Shown one piece after another: positions 45,804 through 58,419 of a DNA stretch of 64,000 nucleotides. The DNA is from Apteryx mantelli (Eukaryota; Chordata; Aves; Apterygiformes; Apterygidae). The number at the start of each line of letters is the position of its first letter. Positions within the stretch are counted from its first letter, which is position 1. The position numbers and the translations under genes are program-made. The notes beneath the pieces were generated by a model. That model had not been told where the DNA came from, made no database searches, and worked only from the letters and a program-made list of their open reading frames with translations. The DNA lies in NCBI RefSeq assembly GCF_036417845.1, contig NC_090001.1, positions 9,903,501 to 9,967,500 on the forward strand. Direction: 5' to 3'.

Positions 45804-47329
45804 CATTTTTCAGGAGTCTAATTATCTCTTTAGACAACTCGTGAATTGTGTTTCTCTCTATCCTTTCCTATCTATCTGTCAAAAATATTTCTAGGAAGGT
45901 TATTCCTTGTGGAAACTGCACCTCACTGGAGGCAGCCTGGACTTGACATGCAGTTAAGGAGTGTATTTTATTTTTCATTAAAATGTATCACGTTTTGTTG
46001 TTTTGATCACAATTAAGAAAAATCCTTCTGTGTCTATTTGTAGCTAGTTCTCAAAGGAAAGCGGGTGGGAATTGGTGCATAGAAGCTGTAACATTCTGCT
46101 ACAGACTTGAGTGGAAGAAAGCTTCGATTTTAACAAGAGTGAGGTAGGTGCCCAGTGGCTGATGAGAGAAATGGCAGGGCTGGGGAGGTGAGGAGCAAGG
46201 CTGTTCGTACATGTCTCCTGTCAAAAATACTGCTTTTCTCACACATCATGATTCATTAGGAGACCCTCAGAGTCACTGTGAATTGGAGAATGTGGATATC
46301 ACTTATTCTGTAAGCTGAAAAGTAAAGAAAACATTACAAGCAGAAATCCTGTCTCTTTTTTTTTAGGTGCTCTTTGAAAACTTCCTCTTTCAAATACACT
46401 CCTGAAACCTCTCCAATTAGCCACATGAGAACTGAAGGACTGAAGGAAATTATGGGGATGGACATGGCTTGTTAGGGCTTTTGGAATTTTAATGACCCCT
46501 CGGGTGTATTTGGTGCTGAGTTCCTGAACATCAGCTTCTGAGAGGAGACTGAACAAACCTCTCAAGAAGTTGAATTCAGAAGCCAAGCCCAAAGTTTCTA
46601 GGAGCATTAATGGGTCCCCCTGAGGGCCATTACTCACAGAGCATCCCTAGGGGCTGATGAGAGCAGAAAGTCGTAGGCCCTGATTGCAGGTAGGCAAAGG
46701 AAGTGTGCAGGTGGCTCTGATGCCAAGTTACCCTTGATGTGTTTTATCATACAACATGGCCAAGCAGTGACACCCAGCTCCTGGGTTGGGTGATCCCTTC
46801 CCTCACACTTTGCTCAGGCCTCTTTGTGGGGGCAGTGTGAGGGTGGGAGTGTGCCACGCTGAATTAGGGACAATGAGATGGCACCTCCCAGGCCCCCGCA
46901 GCAGGAAGAGGAAACAAGGCCCCGGTGCTGCAAGGAAATGGTATCTTCTGGTAGGCCTCAGTGGCAGATACAGCAGCCCTAGCCAAGAGGACAAAGAGCT
47001 CAGTTCTGCCGGAAGCCTTGGCAGTGCCCCTGGCCATCTGCACCCCAGGCTGTCCTACACTGTCCCATGCCTGCGCCTGTTCCACTGCAGCTTGTTGACA
47101 CCCAACCTGCTTCCCCACCTTGCTCTCACCCCACCTTTACTGATGTCTCTCCACCCTCCCTTGCTTTTCCTTGAAACACAAAGCCAGGTGCTCACCACAG
47201 ACTCCCTCTGGCTGACCTGTTGCACCACAGCACTACCCTTCAAGGGACATTTCTTTCTCTAACATCCATTCTAAATCTTTCAAGCTGAAGATTGTGGCTC
47301 TTTCCCCTTCTCATGCTGCTTCCCCCTAC
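45804..47329. other. No gene recognised; includes short direct repeat copy 2
   Basis: 46300-46437 repeats 44124-44260. Two ORFs of about 110 and 158 codons (46299-46637 minus, 46786-47262 plus) show no domain or paralogue in the window. I cannot assign coding function to them. Confidence 0.4.
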
Positions 47330-47830
47330 CAACAAAAGCACCATCACCTCTGACACCACCCTTCAAGCACTCACAGGCTGCTGCTGTACTGCCCTTAGCC
47401 TCCCCTTCACCAGGATAATGTAGCCCAGGTCCCTCAGCCTCCCTGCACAGGTCCTGTGCTGCAGGCAACAAGCCCCATCTTGGCAGACCTCCTCTGGACC
47501 CTCTCCACGTCCTCCCCATTCCTCAGCCCACACTGCAACACATGATTCCAGATGTGGCCACGCCAGTGCTGAGTCGAGGGGGATAATAACTGTCCTTGTC
47601 TGGGTGGCCAGACGCTTCCTAATGCAGCCTCGTATGCAGCTGGCCTCATCTGTGGTGAGCACACACCACAGGCTCATATGGCATCCCTCGTAATGTTCAG
47701 GCCCTTCTCCTCAGGGTCACTCCCCCAAGGCAGCACCTGCCACTTCCCCTTGCACAACTCCAGAAGGCTTCTGTTGGCCTCATCTCCAAGCTTCTGCAGC
47801 TCCCTCTCCACTCAAGCTCCTTTCTGGCAG
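47330..47830 (-). mobile_element. Old CR1 LINE fragment
   Basis: Minus-strand matches to the C-terminal region of CR1 ORF2; degraded equivalents of [15 protein letters not shown] and the RRATKM segment are readable near 47520-47580. Frames are broken. Confidence 0.75.
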
Positions 47831-48314
47831 CTCTGAATGTGTGCGTGCAGATGCCTCATCCCATTGTGCCAGGCCTCTCACAGGATAACAGCATGACGAA
47901 CTGCAGGACACTACAGATAATAAAGGGGGTACTATTTTAAAGGAAGTGCTGGCAATGGTGGAAATTAGCATGGCAACCATCTCGGAGAAGGCAAAGGAAG
48001 GTACAAAGGCAGCAAAAGCAGGGTCAATGGGGACAGGGTAAAGAGAGGTGGTCTGACTGCATGAGAGGAGATCAGGGTGGTAAAGGAGAAGAGCTTGTAA
48101 GGTGGAAAAGAGGGGAAAATGCGATAAAAGGTGAAGCAAATGAAAAAGCAGGGCTATGTGGGGGTACCTGCCAAGCAGCCCTGAATCTGAACTACTCTGA
48201 CCAGTGCGGGAGAAGACACATGCAGCTGAGCTGCTCACACTTTTTGTCTTCCACGGCCATGGGGAAGCTGACTGTTTTCCTTAAGGTCAAGAAGGGAAGA
48301 CCTGAGGTGGAAGG
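47831..48314. other. Purine-rich stretch, nothing recognised
   Basis: A/G-rich between about 47880 and 48150. I see no gene or known repeat here. Confidence 0.4.
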
Positions 48315-48800
48315 AAATGCCAAATGCTTCAGTCTGGAAGGGACTTCAGGTTGTCCCCAGCCCTACCTCCTTCTCACAGCAGGCTGTTATCAGCTCCAAC
48401 CAGGTTGCTGAGGCCTTTAGTGAGTTAGGTCTTGAAAACCTCTGAGGACGGAGATGGTACAACCTCTCTGGGCTACCTGCCCCAGTGCTTCACTGTTGGA
48501 TGGACAAAAAATTTTTGCTTATTCCCAGCATGAACTTCTCTTGTTTCAGCTAATGCCCACTGAGCTACATCCTCCCATGGTGCACAAAGGGGAAGAGCCT
48601 GGCTCCATCTTCTTGATGACCTCCTGGTAGGGATGGGCAGGCTTTTATTAGGCCTGCCCAAAGCCTCCTCTTCTCCAGGCTGAAACAACCCAGCTCCCTC
48701 AGCCTCCCACAGTGACAAAGCTGATCTTACAAATGTGTGCCTAGGATGTTGAAGGCCCTCCCAATCCTTCTGGATTTTCCTGCATCTGCAAAGGACCTGA
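48315..48800 (-). mobile_element. Old CR1 LINE 3' fragment
   Basis: Carries a degraded CR1 3' tail near 48330-48400 (TGGAAGGGACTTCAGG), then a 3' UTR and ORF2 C-terminal region in reverse complement. Confidence 0.75.
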
Positions 48801-49084
48801 GGCCTGTTAGAGTGCAATCACCCTCATGCCATGACTTTCTGCATGCATCACACTCATTTGGCATCGTGTTGTAGTGTACTGGTATTGTAGATGGTGAGGA
48901 GGGCCCGTTCTGGACAAGCAGTCCTTCATAATTAAACCTTGAACTGAAAACCTTTCAGGCCCAAAAGGCGACCTCACACCGCTAGGAGGGGCTGGATCTG
49001 GGGATGCCATGTGTGGTGCTAACCCACATGGAGAAAAGGAATTCCGGAGTGCAAGAATGGCAGTAGCTATCACCAGAGATGCCA
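48801..49084. other. Spacer, nothing recognised
   Basis: No paralogue or ORF of note. Confidence 0.4.
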
Positions 49085-50930
49085 GAATCATCAATCCATT
49101 TCATTTGGAAGGGACCTTGGGAGGTCTGACCTCCTGCTCAAATCAGGATCAACACTGAAGTCACACCAAGTTCCTCCAGGCTTTGTCCAACAGCGTCCTG
49201 AAAGCCTCCAAGAACAGAGAGTCCATAACCTCTTCAAATGCTTCATTACCCTCACTGATTTTTCTTCCTGTATCCAATTTTAGCTTTTAACCATTTCCTC
49301 TCATTCTCCTGCCATGAATCCCTGTAAAAACCTGGTTCACTATGGGTGGCAACCTTGAGTTAGGAAGCTGCTATGAGTTGCTCCAAAAGCCTTCCCTTCT
49401 GCAGGCTGAACAAACTCATTCCCTCAGCCTCTCCTCACAGGACAACTGCTCCAGCCCCTGATCACCTTGGGGGCCTGCAACTGAAATCACTCAGAGTGAT
49501 CAACAGTGCTCTTCTGCAGGGGGCCACAACTGGGTGCAGTATCTAGATGTGCTCTAACAAGGCAGAGTAGAGGGGGATAATCACTTCCCTCGATCTCCTG
49601 CCTTTGTTCTGGTTCATACAGGCCAGGATGCTGTGGCCTCCGTGGCTGCCAAGGAACTCTGCTGGCTTGCATTCAGCTCCCTGCTCACAAAGTCTCCCAG
49701 GTGCTTTTCCGCTCAGCTGCTGCCCAGCCAGGGACTCCCCAGCCTGTATCGCTTCAGGGTGTTGGTCTATGCGAGGTGCAGGAGCTGGCATTTGTCCTGC
49801 TTGAATTTCACAAAGATCCTGATAGCCCATTCCTCCTCCCTGCTGAGGTCCCTCCCAATGGCAGCCCTCAAGCATGTGACTGCTCTGCCTGATGAGGTGT
49901 CATCTCAAAAGTGATGAGAGTTGCCTCCTCCAGGTCACTGATGAACCTGTTAGACAGGTCAGGTGGCAGTAGAGACCCCCTCATACTCCACTTGTCAGCA
50001 GCTTCCAGGGAAAGAATGAACCCTTCCTAAAAACCCTCTGAGCTCAATCATCCAACCAGCCTGTTTGCCATCTGGTTGTCTACCCAGCCTATCACAACGC
50101 CTTTCTTGTATACAAGAATATTGTGGAAGACAGTGTCAAACACCTTGCTTAAAATCATGGTAAGGAATCTCCACTACTCTCTGTTCCTCCACAGGACAGG
50201 TCTTTTATCACAGAAGGCAATCAGGTTGGTCAGGAATGATTTCCCTTCACTTAATCTATGTGGACTGTTCCGAGTCACCTTCTTCTCCTTCATGTGCCCA
50301 GAAAGGCGATCCAAGATGAATCGCTCCATGACACACTCCTCACTCAAGTGAGGCAGAATGGCCTGCAGCTCCCCAGGTTGTCCTTGTGGCCTTTTTGGAA
50401 GATAGGCACAACATCTTCCTTTTTCTCGTCATTGGCACCTCCCCCAATCTCCACAGCCTTTCAAAGAAGAGCCTTGATGTGATAGTGGTCAGCCCTCTCA
50501 ATGTCCTGACACCCTCCAGAAACCTCCTGCACTGCTTGCACTCTGCTGTGACAGGGGCATGAAATTGCCTGCAAAGAAGCAGGCCCTGTGATCCACAGGC
50601 TTCCTCACATTGATTCAAGGAGATGCATCCACCTCCTCAGCCTAACTGAGTGGTCTGAAAGTCATGCTCACCCTCAAGTTCTCACCCAGCCCCTGCTCCA
50701 TCCCAGGCAAGACCTCCATACATCTGAGCTGCCCCTTCACACTAAGGGCATCCTCCTGCCTCATCTTCCATGACAGTCTCTCCTGAGGAGCTTGTAGCCT
50801 GCCATCACAGCCCTCCAGTGGTGTGAGCGATGCCAACACATTTCCGTTCTTCCAGCCATGTGGCAGCACTGTGAAAGCTTGTGCATCTCCACCTGCTCCT
50901 GCCTGTGCCCCAGGCTGAAGACATTTGCAT
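49085..50930 (-). mobile_element. Old CR1 LINE at the edge of OR unit 4
   Basis: Long but degraded. The 3' tail is near 49100-49130 (TGGAAGGGACCTTGGG), the polymerase region around 49.5-50.3 kb and the endonuclease end near 50.8 kb. Several frames are broken by indels. It abuts the 'A' block in the same relative place as the old CR1 at 13885-15316, so both descend from one insertion. Confidence 0.8.
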
Positions 50931-53199
50931 ATATTTGGGGTGCAGAGCCTCAGCTACGGCACAGAGTGCACATTTCTAATGGTGATACCTGTTACCGAGA
51001 GCCAAGGATACCGTGTATGCAATGGCCCCACTTCAGAGCAGAGACATGCTGTCATAGAGAACAGGTGGCAACACAATTGTGAAAGAGGTTCCCACTGAGA
51101 GAGCAAACCCTGCAGTACGCAAGGCCAGGGAGAAACAGAGCTGGACGGTGCACGAATGGCAGGAGAATGGTTTGCTGCCTGAGCTGCCTCTGCAGCGCCT
51201 TGGGGTCTGTGACAGAGACGAACCGATCTCCGGGAAGGACAAGGTGCCACTGAAGGAGTCCCTGGGCCTGCACAGCCTAGAATCCAGCCACCCTGTGGAC
51301 ATCATTAGCACAGTCCTTGTTCGTATGATCTGGGAGTGAGAAGAGGTTCAGGGAGAGGAGAGCTAGAATTTTGTAAGAGTGCAGGGACATGAGTGGGGAC
51401 CTTGGTGTGATGTGCCTCCATTAAGGCAGCTCGCTTGAATGTAGACAGGATGGACTTGGCCTGAAGGCAGAAGTGGGATTCAGTTGTTTGGGCACAGGCA
51501 GGAAACCTGAGGTGCCCTGGGGCACTTGCCCAGCAAGCACTCCAACAGGGCATAGCTTTCCTGTAGGTCCCATGAGGTATCTGCTAGAAACAGGTGGTGC
51601 GAGGGACACCCCAGGCAACTGACATGGCCCTGCCTGCCTCTTTTTATGTCATTAAAAAAAGCGTCTGCCCTGAATTACATCAACTGTTTGCAATGCTGGA
51701 ATCGGCGTGTGTCTCAGCTTCCCAGTGAGTGGAGTTCTAGCAGTTTTAGGCATCTAGTGTCATTTCAGATGGCCAGGGACATTCCCCACCTGGCTCCCAC
51801 CTGATGCTCTAGAAGGATATGTGTCTCACAGTTGCTCCATCAGAGCAAGCAGACACTGGCACATGCCTCGGACCACCTCTGTCTCTTCATCACGTGTACG
51901 TGTAAGAGCAACTGACTCCCAGCCTCTGTCTCCAGGGATTATAAAGGGAGCACAGACAAGGAGCTCACATAAAGACCTCTCTGTTGTGCACACTACAGCT
52001 TGGGCAAAGGGAATCCCACCTCCTGTGTGTATGTGGAGTTCATAGGAGGCAGCTGAATCCCACTCCATCCCCGGGGCTTCTAAACCAGCATGAGATGCCC
52101 AGATAGACTCATCTGAATCAAAACCTGAACCATGGGTAAACAAACTCTTTTCTTGCCCCTTTTCTAGGTATCCTGCCCAGTCAAGAGATGAGAATGGGGT
52201 CTTCCATAGTGGGATATTTCCACCTCTCGTAGATAACCATCCTCTAATGAAACAGATTGCAATGCTGGAATCAGTTTCTCTTCACTGTTTAGAAGTAGAC
52301 CACAGGTGATTATTTTTGTCTACGTCAGTGAACCTTTCCCCGGAGGAGGGAGCACAAGGGACAGAGAAAATCACGCCTTCAGCTGGGTCTCTGCTCCTGA
52401 GTGTGACCAGGCTCCTGGGATGGAGGGAGCTCATGGAAAACCTTGCAGCACTGCTGAGAGACAGTCCTGTGCAGGAGCAGCTCCTCTGCAAAGAGCGTCA
52501 GGGCTCTAGGATGAGACAAGAGAGAGAAGTGAAAGGCAGTCTGGAGTGGGAGGAGAGAGGAGAGCTCATGGTGGGAGAAATCTTCACAGCCCTTTGCACA
52601 GAAAGTCTCTGGCTGCAGGCCAATGCTACTGATGTTCCTGGAGGGATCTTCTAAACCCAGCCCATGACTGATAGGTTTTTTAAGGATCGCTCTCCTGGCT
52701 TCTCCAGGATGGAAGAGAAGGAGCTGCTTTAGAGCAGAGATTCCCTGACATACCAGCAGAGGGACAGGGCATCCTGCAACCTTCTGCTGGGGACAGCTGC
52801 AGGGGGGTGAAGCTGGGGTGTGCCGAGCTGTCTTTCAGAGCAGTGTCCCTGCCCCCCAGAGTGCTGTGTGCCTGGGGCAGTGACTCTGCCACCTGCGAGG
52901 GTCAGCACTCAGCCTGCCCGGGGAACTCCCCATGGTGTTGTGGGGAGAAGCTCTGGGTGGCAGGAGGGACCCCTGCCAGGGTAGGTTCATTTTCCCATTG
53001 AGAGGGTGCTGCATAGGTCAGGGCTGCTCACAGCTCCAGCTCACCCTGAGGACATTTCTGGAGGGGACTTTTCAAAAAGAAGGTCAAGGCAGGGGATACC
53101 TGAAAGGGAAGGAGCTTTCATGAGTCTGTGCTTTCAGTTTCATTCTCTTTGAGTGGACTGAAACAATATTGGATCTGTCAGGCTTAGATGGCGAACTGA
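50931..53199. repeat. 'A' block, copy D (inverted)
   Basis: Reverse complement of 28.4-30.6 kb and of 11.5-13.85 kb. The conserved stretch at 51480-51800 pairs with 29720-30060. No exon recognised. Confidence 0.85.
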
Positions 53200-54816
53200 G
53201 ACTGAAACAGTGACACTGAGAGAGGAGAAGTTCCTCTTCATCCCTTCATTCAGCCCTCAGCCTACAGACAGAGCCAGCATCACATTTCCAGCCTCATTGA
53301 GGTTTGTCTCACCTGCTCCTTAGCACCTGCAAACACGGAGGTGCCCCTGGGCAGTGCCCTGCCCCCAGGAGGTTTCTGCAGGGCAGAGCTGAGCACCCAG
53401 CGGGTGGGATGGGGTCTGCGAGCACTGACAGGGGAGAGACGCGGGACAAAGAAACAGCTCCCTGCAGGGACAGCTCTGGGCAGCAGAGACATGCTCAAAG
53501 TGTGAGAGGAAACTACAAACTCCCACGCCTCCTCTCCTCTCCCAGCCAGCACAGCCCTCTGCCTTCCAGGCTGTGGGGTCCAGGACATGAGACATTTCCT
53601 CAGCAGCCGGACATCCAGGAGAGGAGACACTCCTGAGTGCCCCTCTGTCCTTCCCTGTCCCTGTCTCCCTCAGCACAAATATCATGGTATAGCTCCATGT
53701 TTCCCACCTGCCCATGCTGCCCTTGTCCTTCCTCTTGGGCTCTCTGGGCAGGGGGGTTTCTGATGCAGTTCAGACACTCACCCTGTGGGTCCTGCCATGC
53801 AGATGTCTCCTTGACACTGAGGTGCCCAAGCCCCCCTCTAACGTGTGGGGCTGTGGGCAATGCAGTGTTGGGGGCTGGGAATGAGCCAATTCTCTCTTCA
53901 GGACACCCCATCTTAGGACATTCCACTATTTCCTTGGAGTGTCCACCTGGGCTTCAAGCTGCCCTCCAGAAGGGCACAGATCCCCCATTGCATCTTGGTG
54001 TTAGCTAGGTGCCCCATGGAGAAGCCACCTAGATACTGAGGCCATAGAAATGCTGCTGGCAGGCTGCATGTGGGCGACTGGAATGAGTCCAATGTGTTCC
54101 TGGTTAGAAGGGGAGTGCTGAGACCTCCCTCAGATGCTCTGAGAAAGGGTGCTGAATCTTGTTGATCTGCACTTCGGAACTGGATTCCTCTGCCCTCAGT
54201 GGTGTTGTTTCTTTTTAGGGTAACATGAGTGCAATTGTCCTGCACCTCTGAGGTGCGAGCACAGGGCAGCTGGGAACAAGATGGATGGGCAGACCAGCCC
54301 TCCTCACTCTGCACTAAAGCCATGCTGAATCCTTTTGCCTCACAGGAATCACAGCTGGTCACTCTGAGTGCAGTAGCAGTGCTGAGGATTTCTGTCTCCA
54401 GGAATCCTCCTCAGGTGTGACGAGGGCACCAAAAAGAAAAGAAAACAAAACCAAGAAATCCTTAAAACTGTTAATGAACTCACATTGTTTAGAACTGGGA
54501 GTGAAGATGCTGAAAGCCCTTCTACATGAGCAGTGGATTAAATCTGATTAAAATGTGAATATAGAAGTTGAGACACCCCTGCTCCCATATATGCAGTGCT
54601 GTAGGTCAGGGCTGAGTCCTCTGGAGCCCATGGACAGAGGCTCCAGCTCCTCACAGCAAACTCAGCCAGCCCAAACAGGAGCACTAGCCATGCAGCTCAA
54701 TGACAGTTGTGCTGAGATGGCGAGAGGTAATGTGTGTGTGTTTTGGGGAGGCTATGAGAAAATTTTCCGCAGAGAAGTCTGTCCTAACTTGTCAATGACT
54801 CTTCTTCCTCAGACAG
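53200..54816. repeat. OR 5' flank of inverted unit 4, retained without the OR
   Basis: Reverse complement of 26696-28300. It includes the 1.1 kb near-identical tract (53250-54380) and, at the far end, a conserved splice acceptor. Confidence 0.88.
54801..54816 (+). other. Orphan OR splice acceptor
   Basis: CTTCTTCCTCAGACAG matches the acceptor before the intact OR exon with one change. The exon it once served is missing just downstream. Confidence 0.7.
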
Positions 54817-55210
54817 TTCCCTCAGCCTGGGGCCTCATTCATGCCAGTTGTCCTCAGGAATCTCTTATTTGTGTCTGACCCAGAGAGTGTGTTGAAGCAG
54901 GAAGGCAGGTGTCCCCCTTCATCAGCAGAGATGGGGGATCCTCTGAGCCTGCTACTCTGAGCTCCCTCAGATGCCCCCAGCGCAATGAGCAGAGTTTCCC
55001 TTTGCAGTGTCTTTCTTGGCACTGACACCAAGGGAGCTCAGGTGAGTACAGGCAGGGTGAGACGATGGGTCCCGTGTCCATTAGGAGAGCTCATCTTCCC
55101 TGGCCACAGTCAGGGTGTGATCTCACACCCCTCTTCTGCGATGGTGGCAGCCAGGTGTCACCGTGGGCTGGTCCCTTCCCCATACCATGCTCCATCGTTC
55201 ACAGTGGAGC
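54817..55210. repeat. OR 3' flank of inverted unit 4
   Basis: From about 54830 it is the reverse complement of 25185-25612. It is therefore joined to the 5' flank with about 1.07 kb of OR exon and immediate 3' sequence missing. Confidence 0.82.
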
Positions 55211-56760
55211 GGTAGTGGAGGGTCTGGACACAGTGGGGGAGTCTAGACGCAGCCTGTGGGGACAGAGCCTCTGCTCCTCACGACCATCCCCCCACTACCA
55301 CAGCCCACATTTCCTCACTGCAGCCTTTGCATGGGGGCTGCAGCCTTCCTGGAGACACAGCCACCAACAGTAGCAGGACTTTCTTTCTTCAGGGTTCCTT
55401 TTTCTCACTTCCACACTGGCCTGCTGTGCTCTGAGGTTTGTATATGGCCTAAGCACTCTCGTAATGTGGTAGAGGTCCATTCCTGTGAGCACCAACGGAA
55501 CCAGGCATTGAGCACCTTTCTGCCAGCTCTGGCCTCCAGAATATCATTTCCATAATAAAAGGAGATCTGCACTGTGACCTGCCTGAACTCAGGCCTTTCT
55601 TCAGAAGATGGAGCCAAAAATGCACCCAAGGAACTGCACCACAAAAGGGCCTCTGCTCTGCTTGTGAACTCTGTGGGTTCCATAGGACGAGCTCAGAGTG
55701 CCAGAGTGATCTGTTAGGGAGCAAGCGCTGGATCCAGGGCTCATCTCTTGGTGAGCAGTGCCAGTGGAGATGGGGAATGGTCTCTGAATTGCTTGCCCTG
55801 AGCTGTGCCACAGGTGACAGTGCTGATGAGAGATGCCCATGCTTCTGGAGGGGAATCTTAGGTCCCAGGAGAGCTCAGGGGATCTCCAGGGACATCATGT
55901 GCCTTGGGGTGGGCAGTGAGTGAAGCCTAACAAAATGAGGGACAGTCCGTGGTGGAGTAACCAGAAGGTAAAGCAATAAACCCTGGTATGAATAGGAAAA
56001 CGAGGTCTTTGCAATCCAAGAGAGGCAGTGGGGAACTGGAGAGTGATTCCTGCACCCTCAGTGAAACACCACAGGCTGGAGCTAGTGCACACCCAAACAC
56101 ATCTCCTGCCATTGCAAATGCCCTGGGCTCACTCTGAGCACAGGCCATGTGCACAGACATGTGCCAGTAGTATCAGTGGTGGTGAGCCCTACCCAGCTAG
56201 TTTTGCTTCTCACTCTGACCAGCATGGCTAGTGCAGAGTCAGGGGTCACCCTGTGGCCTTGGGGCCCCACAACCTGCTCCCTCTGCAGAGCAGCAGTGCC
56301 AGTCCAGGGTCCTGCAGGGAGCACAGGGGAGGATGCAGGAAATGCCGGCCAGGCCAGCATGGACACACGCCGCTGGGGGAAGGCTCTCTGGGGAGCAGGG
56401 ATGTCCCAGGAGAAAAGCAGGGCAGCATTCACAGAGAGAAAATGAGAACAAGAAACAGGTTTCTCTGTGCATGAGCTCGAGGCAAGCTGTTCTGTCCCTG
56501 GGGCAGCAGGAGCTGCCAGAGGGGCTGCAGGGCCAGGGCTCTTGTGCTTTCCTGGACAGCAGGGTGGGCATGGAGGGGCTGCAGGCAGAGTGGGAGGGGG
56601 ATCTGCTGGACAGAAGAGCAGGGGAGAAAGAAAGTGACCGGCCTCATTGTGGGGCCTCCTCCCCTTTGCTGGAGAGCTGCTCCCCTTGTCCTGGGGCCTG
56701 GCCTGAGTTATGCTGTGGACATGCCTGTGCCTGGCCCTGCACCTCTAGGGTGCTGACCTG
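55211..56760. repeat. R1 block, copy c (same orientation as copy b)
   Basis: Homology to copy b (18.93-20.76 kb) is clear from about 55500, for example the ATAATAAAAGGAGAT block near 55551 versus 19108, and continues to about 56560. 55211-55420 has no clear partner. A minus-strand ORF at 55405-55683 shows no recognisable domain. Confidence 0.7.
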
Positions 56761-58419
56761 ACCCTGTCCCCATCCTGCTGACCTGACTCCCCATCTCTGC
56801 CTCAGACCTGCCCCCTCACTACAGTCAAAAAAGCCTTGGCAAGGGAAGCTGGGATCCGAGCAGGGCCCAGAGAAGGCTGTAGGTACAAAAGGTGACTGTA
56901 TATCCACAGCAGCAACTCTTGCCTGAAAGCCAGTTCAAAGGTGTAAGGAGGGCTTCAGATTTCAGCCTCTACCCAGGTAAGACTGAACACAGACTCTTAG
57001 CTGAATGAAAAAGGGAGTGCAAATCACTTGGGGTCTGATTTGATGATGCGTAGTTACAAGAGCAAGTGTTTCTGTATCCCAGCTCAAGTGTTTAAGCACC
57101 ATTTGCATCTGGGTTCCCGCTACAAAGAGGATGTTGTCGGGAGCAGCAAGAGCCCTTGTCCAGCCCCACGCTACCTCGTCCACCTCTGCCTCTGAGCAGG
57201 CATCTTGTTGCCTGCCTGGAGCTGGATCCCAAACCTGGGGAGAGGTGGGGATGTCCAGGGCCATAGAGCTCCTGCCTGCAGAGCTGGTCCCCACAGTGCC
57301 AGGAGAGGGGCCAGGGGCTGGGAGAGAGGGGGGGAAAGCAGGCCGGGCAGGGGCGGGGGGGGGCAGGGATGTGGCTGGGGCCTCATGGAAGGGGTGCAAC
57401 CAGTGCTGCTGCAGCGCAGCGGCTGCCGCCTTCGCCTCCCTCTCAAAAGATCCTGCACGGACCCTGGGCAGGAACAGGTTGTTCCCCCATCCCCATGTTG
57501 CCCTCCCAGCAGGATGGGACATGCGAGGAGGGGCTTGGCCTGCCCCATGCTCAGGGAGAGCTCCCCATGGCTGGCACAGCCAGCCTGAGGCACCTCCAGC
57601 TCCTCGACTTCTGCTCCGGCATGGCTGGCACAGGGATGAGAGCTCCTCAGGCAGGGCAGAGTGAGTCTGGCTGGGGCAGCATCAGGGGTAAGATGCAAAG
57701 GTCCCTGGCTCAGTGCTGGGGTTTGGAGAAATCCCTCATGCATCCCAAGAGGCTCCATCTGCCTCTTCCACCCTGCCCTGTGCTCCCCTCCCGCTGACCA
57801 AAGTGGAGCTCAGCATTGCCTGGGGACTCTCCTCGCCATGGGGAGCAGAGGGAGGGCCTTCACCAGCCCCACACTGCCTTTTCCACCCCCAGCCTTTACA
57901 GTTGCATGTGCCCACTTGTCTTCACCACTAGAAGCCCATGAAAATCCCAGCGCTCCTACCCTCGAGCTGACATCCAGCCTGAACTTGGAGCCTGGCTGGC
58001 CACAAAGCCATCACCTGTCTACTGCACCACCAGGGTGATTTGGGAGAGGGCAGCTCCCCTCTGCCTCGCTGGGGCTGGGCATGAGGCTGGGGCTGGACAC
58101 AGCTTCTCCCTGGTGAGCTCCCTGAGGAGCCACTCCGAGTGATCTTCCATCTCTGCCCTGGCAGCAGCACCAGCACTGAGGGTGCCGGGATGGAAGTGGA
58201 CAGAGGGTGGAAGGCGGATGGACTGCCCAGGGGGAGCATTGAGACCTTGTCCATGTACACAGGGATGGCGTGACAAAAGCCAGAACTCAGCCGGAGCTGG
58301 AACCAGAGACCTCGCACATGGAAAGGGCTGGAGTATTATTCAATGATTATGAAATGATCCCCCAGACTCTGGGGGATCCAAGCACCTGGCCCCTGCCCAG
58401 TCCGGGCTGGGCCCCCCAC
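56761..58419. other. GC-rich, mostly unassigned; 57170-57660 is duplicated
   Basis: 57170-57620 is the inverted partner of 21080-21500. The rest shows no match in the window. Multiple overlapping ORFs on both strands reflect high GC and G-runs (one at 57350-57363). No gene recognised. Confidence 0.5.

Noticed and set aside
46299-46637. 112-codon minus-strand ORF that looks compositionally normal
   Set aside because: Partly overlaps the short direct repeat. No paralogue, no splice context and no family match that I could recognise, so left as unassigned.
55405-55683. 92-codon minus-strand ORF beside R1 copy c
   Set aside because: No recognisable domain, and it overlaps repeat-derived sequence that is not open in the other copies.
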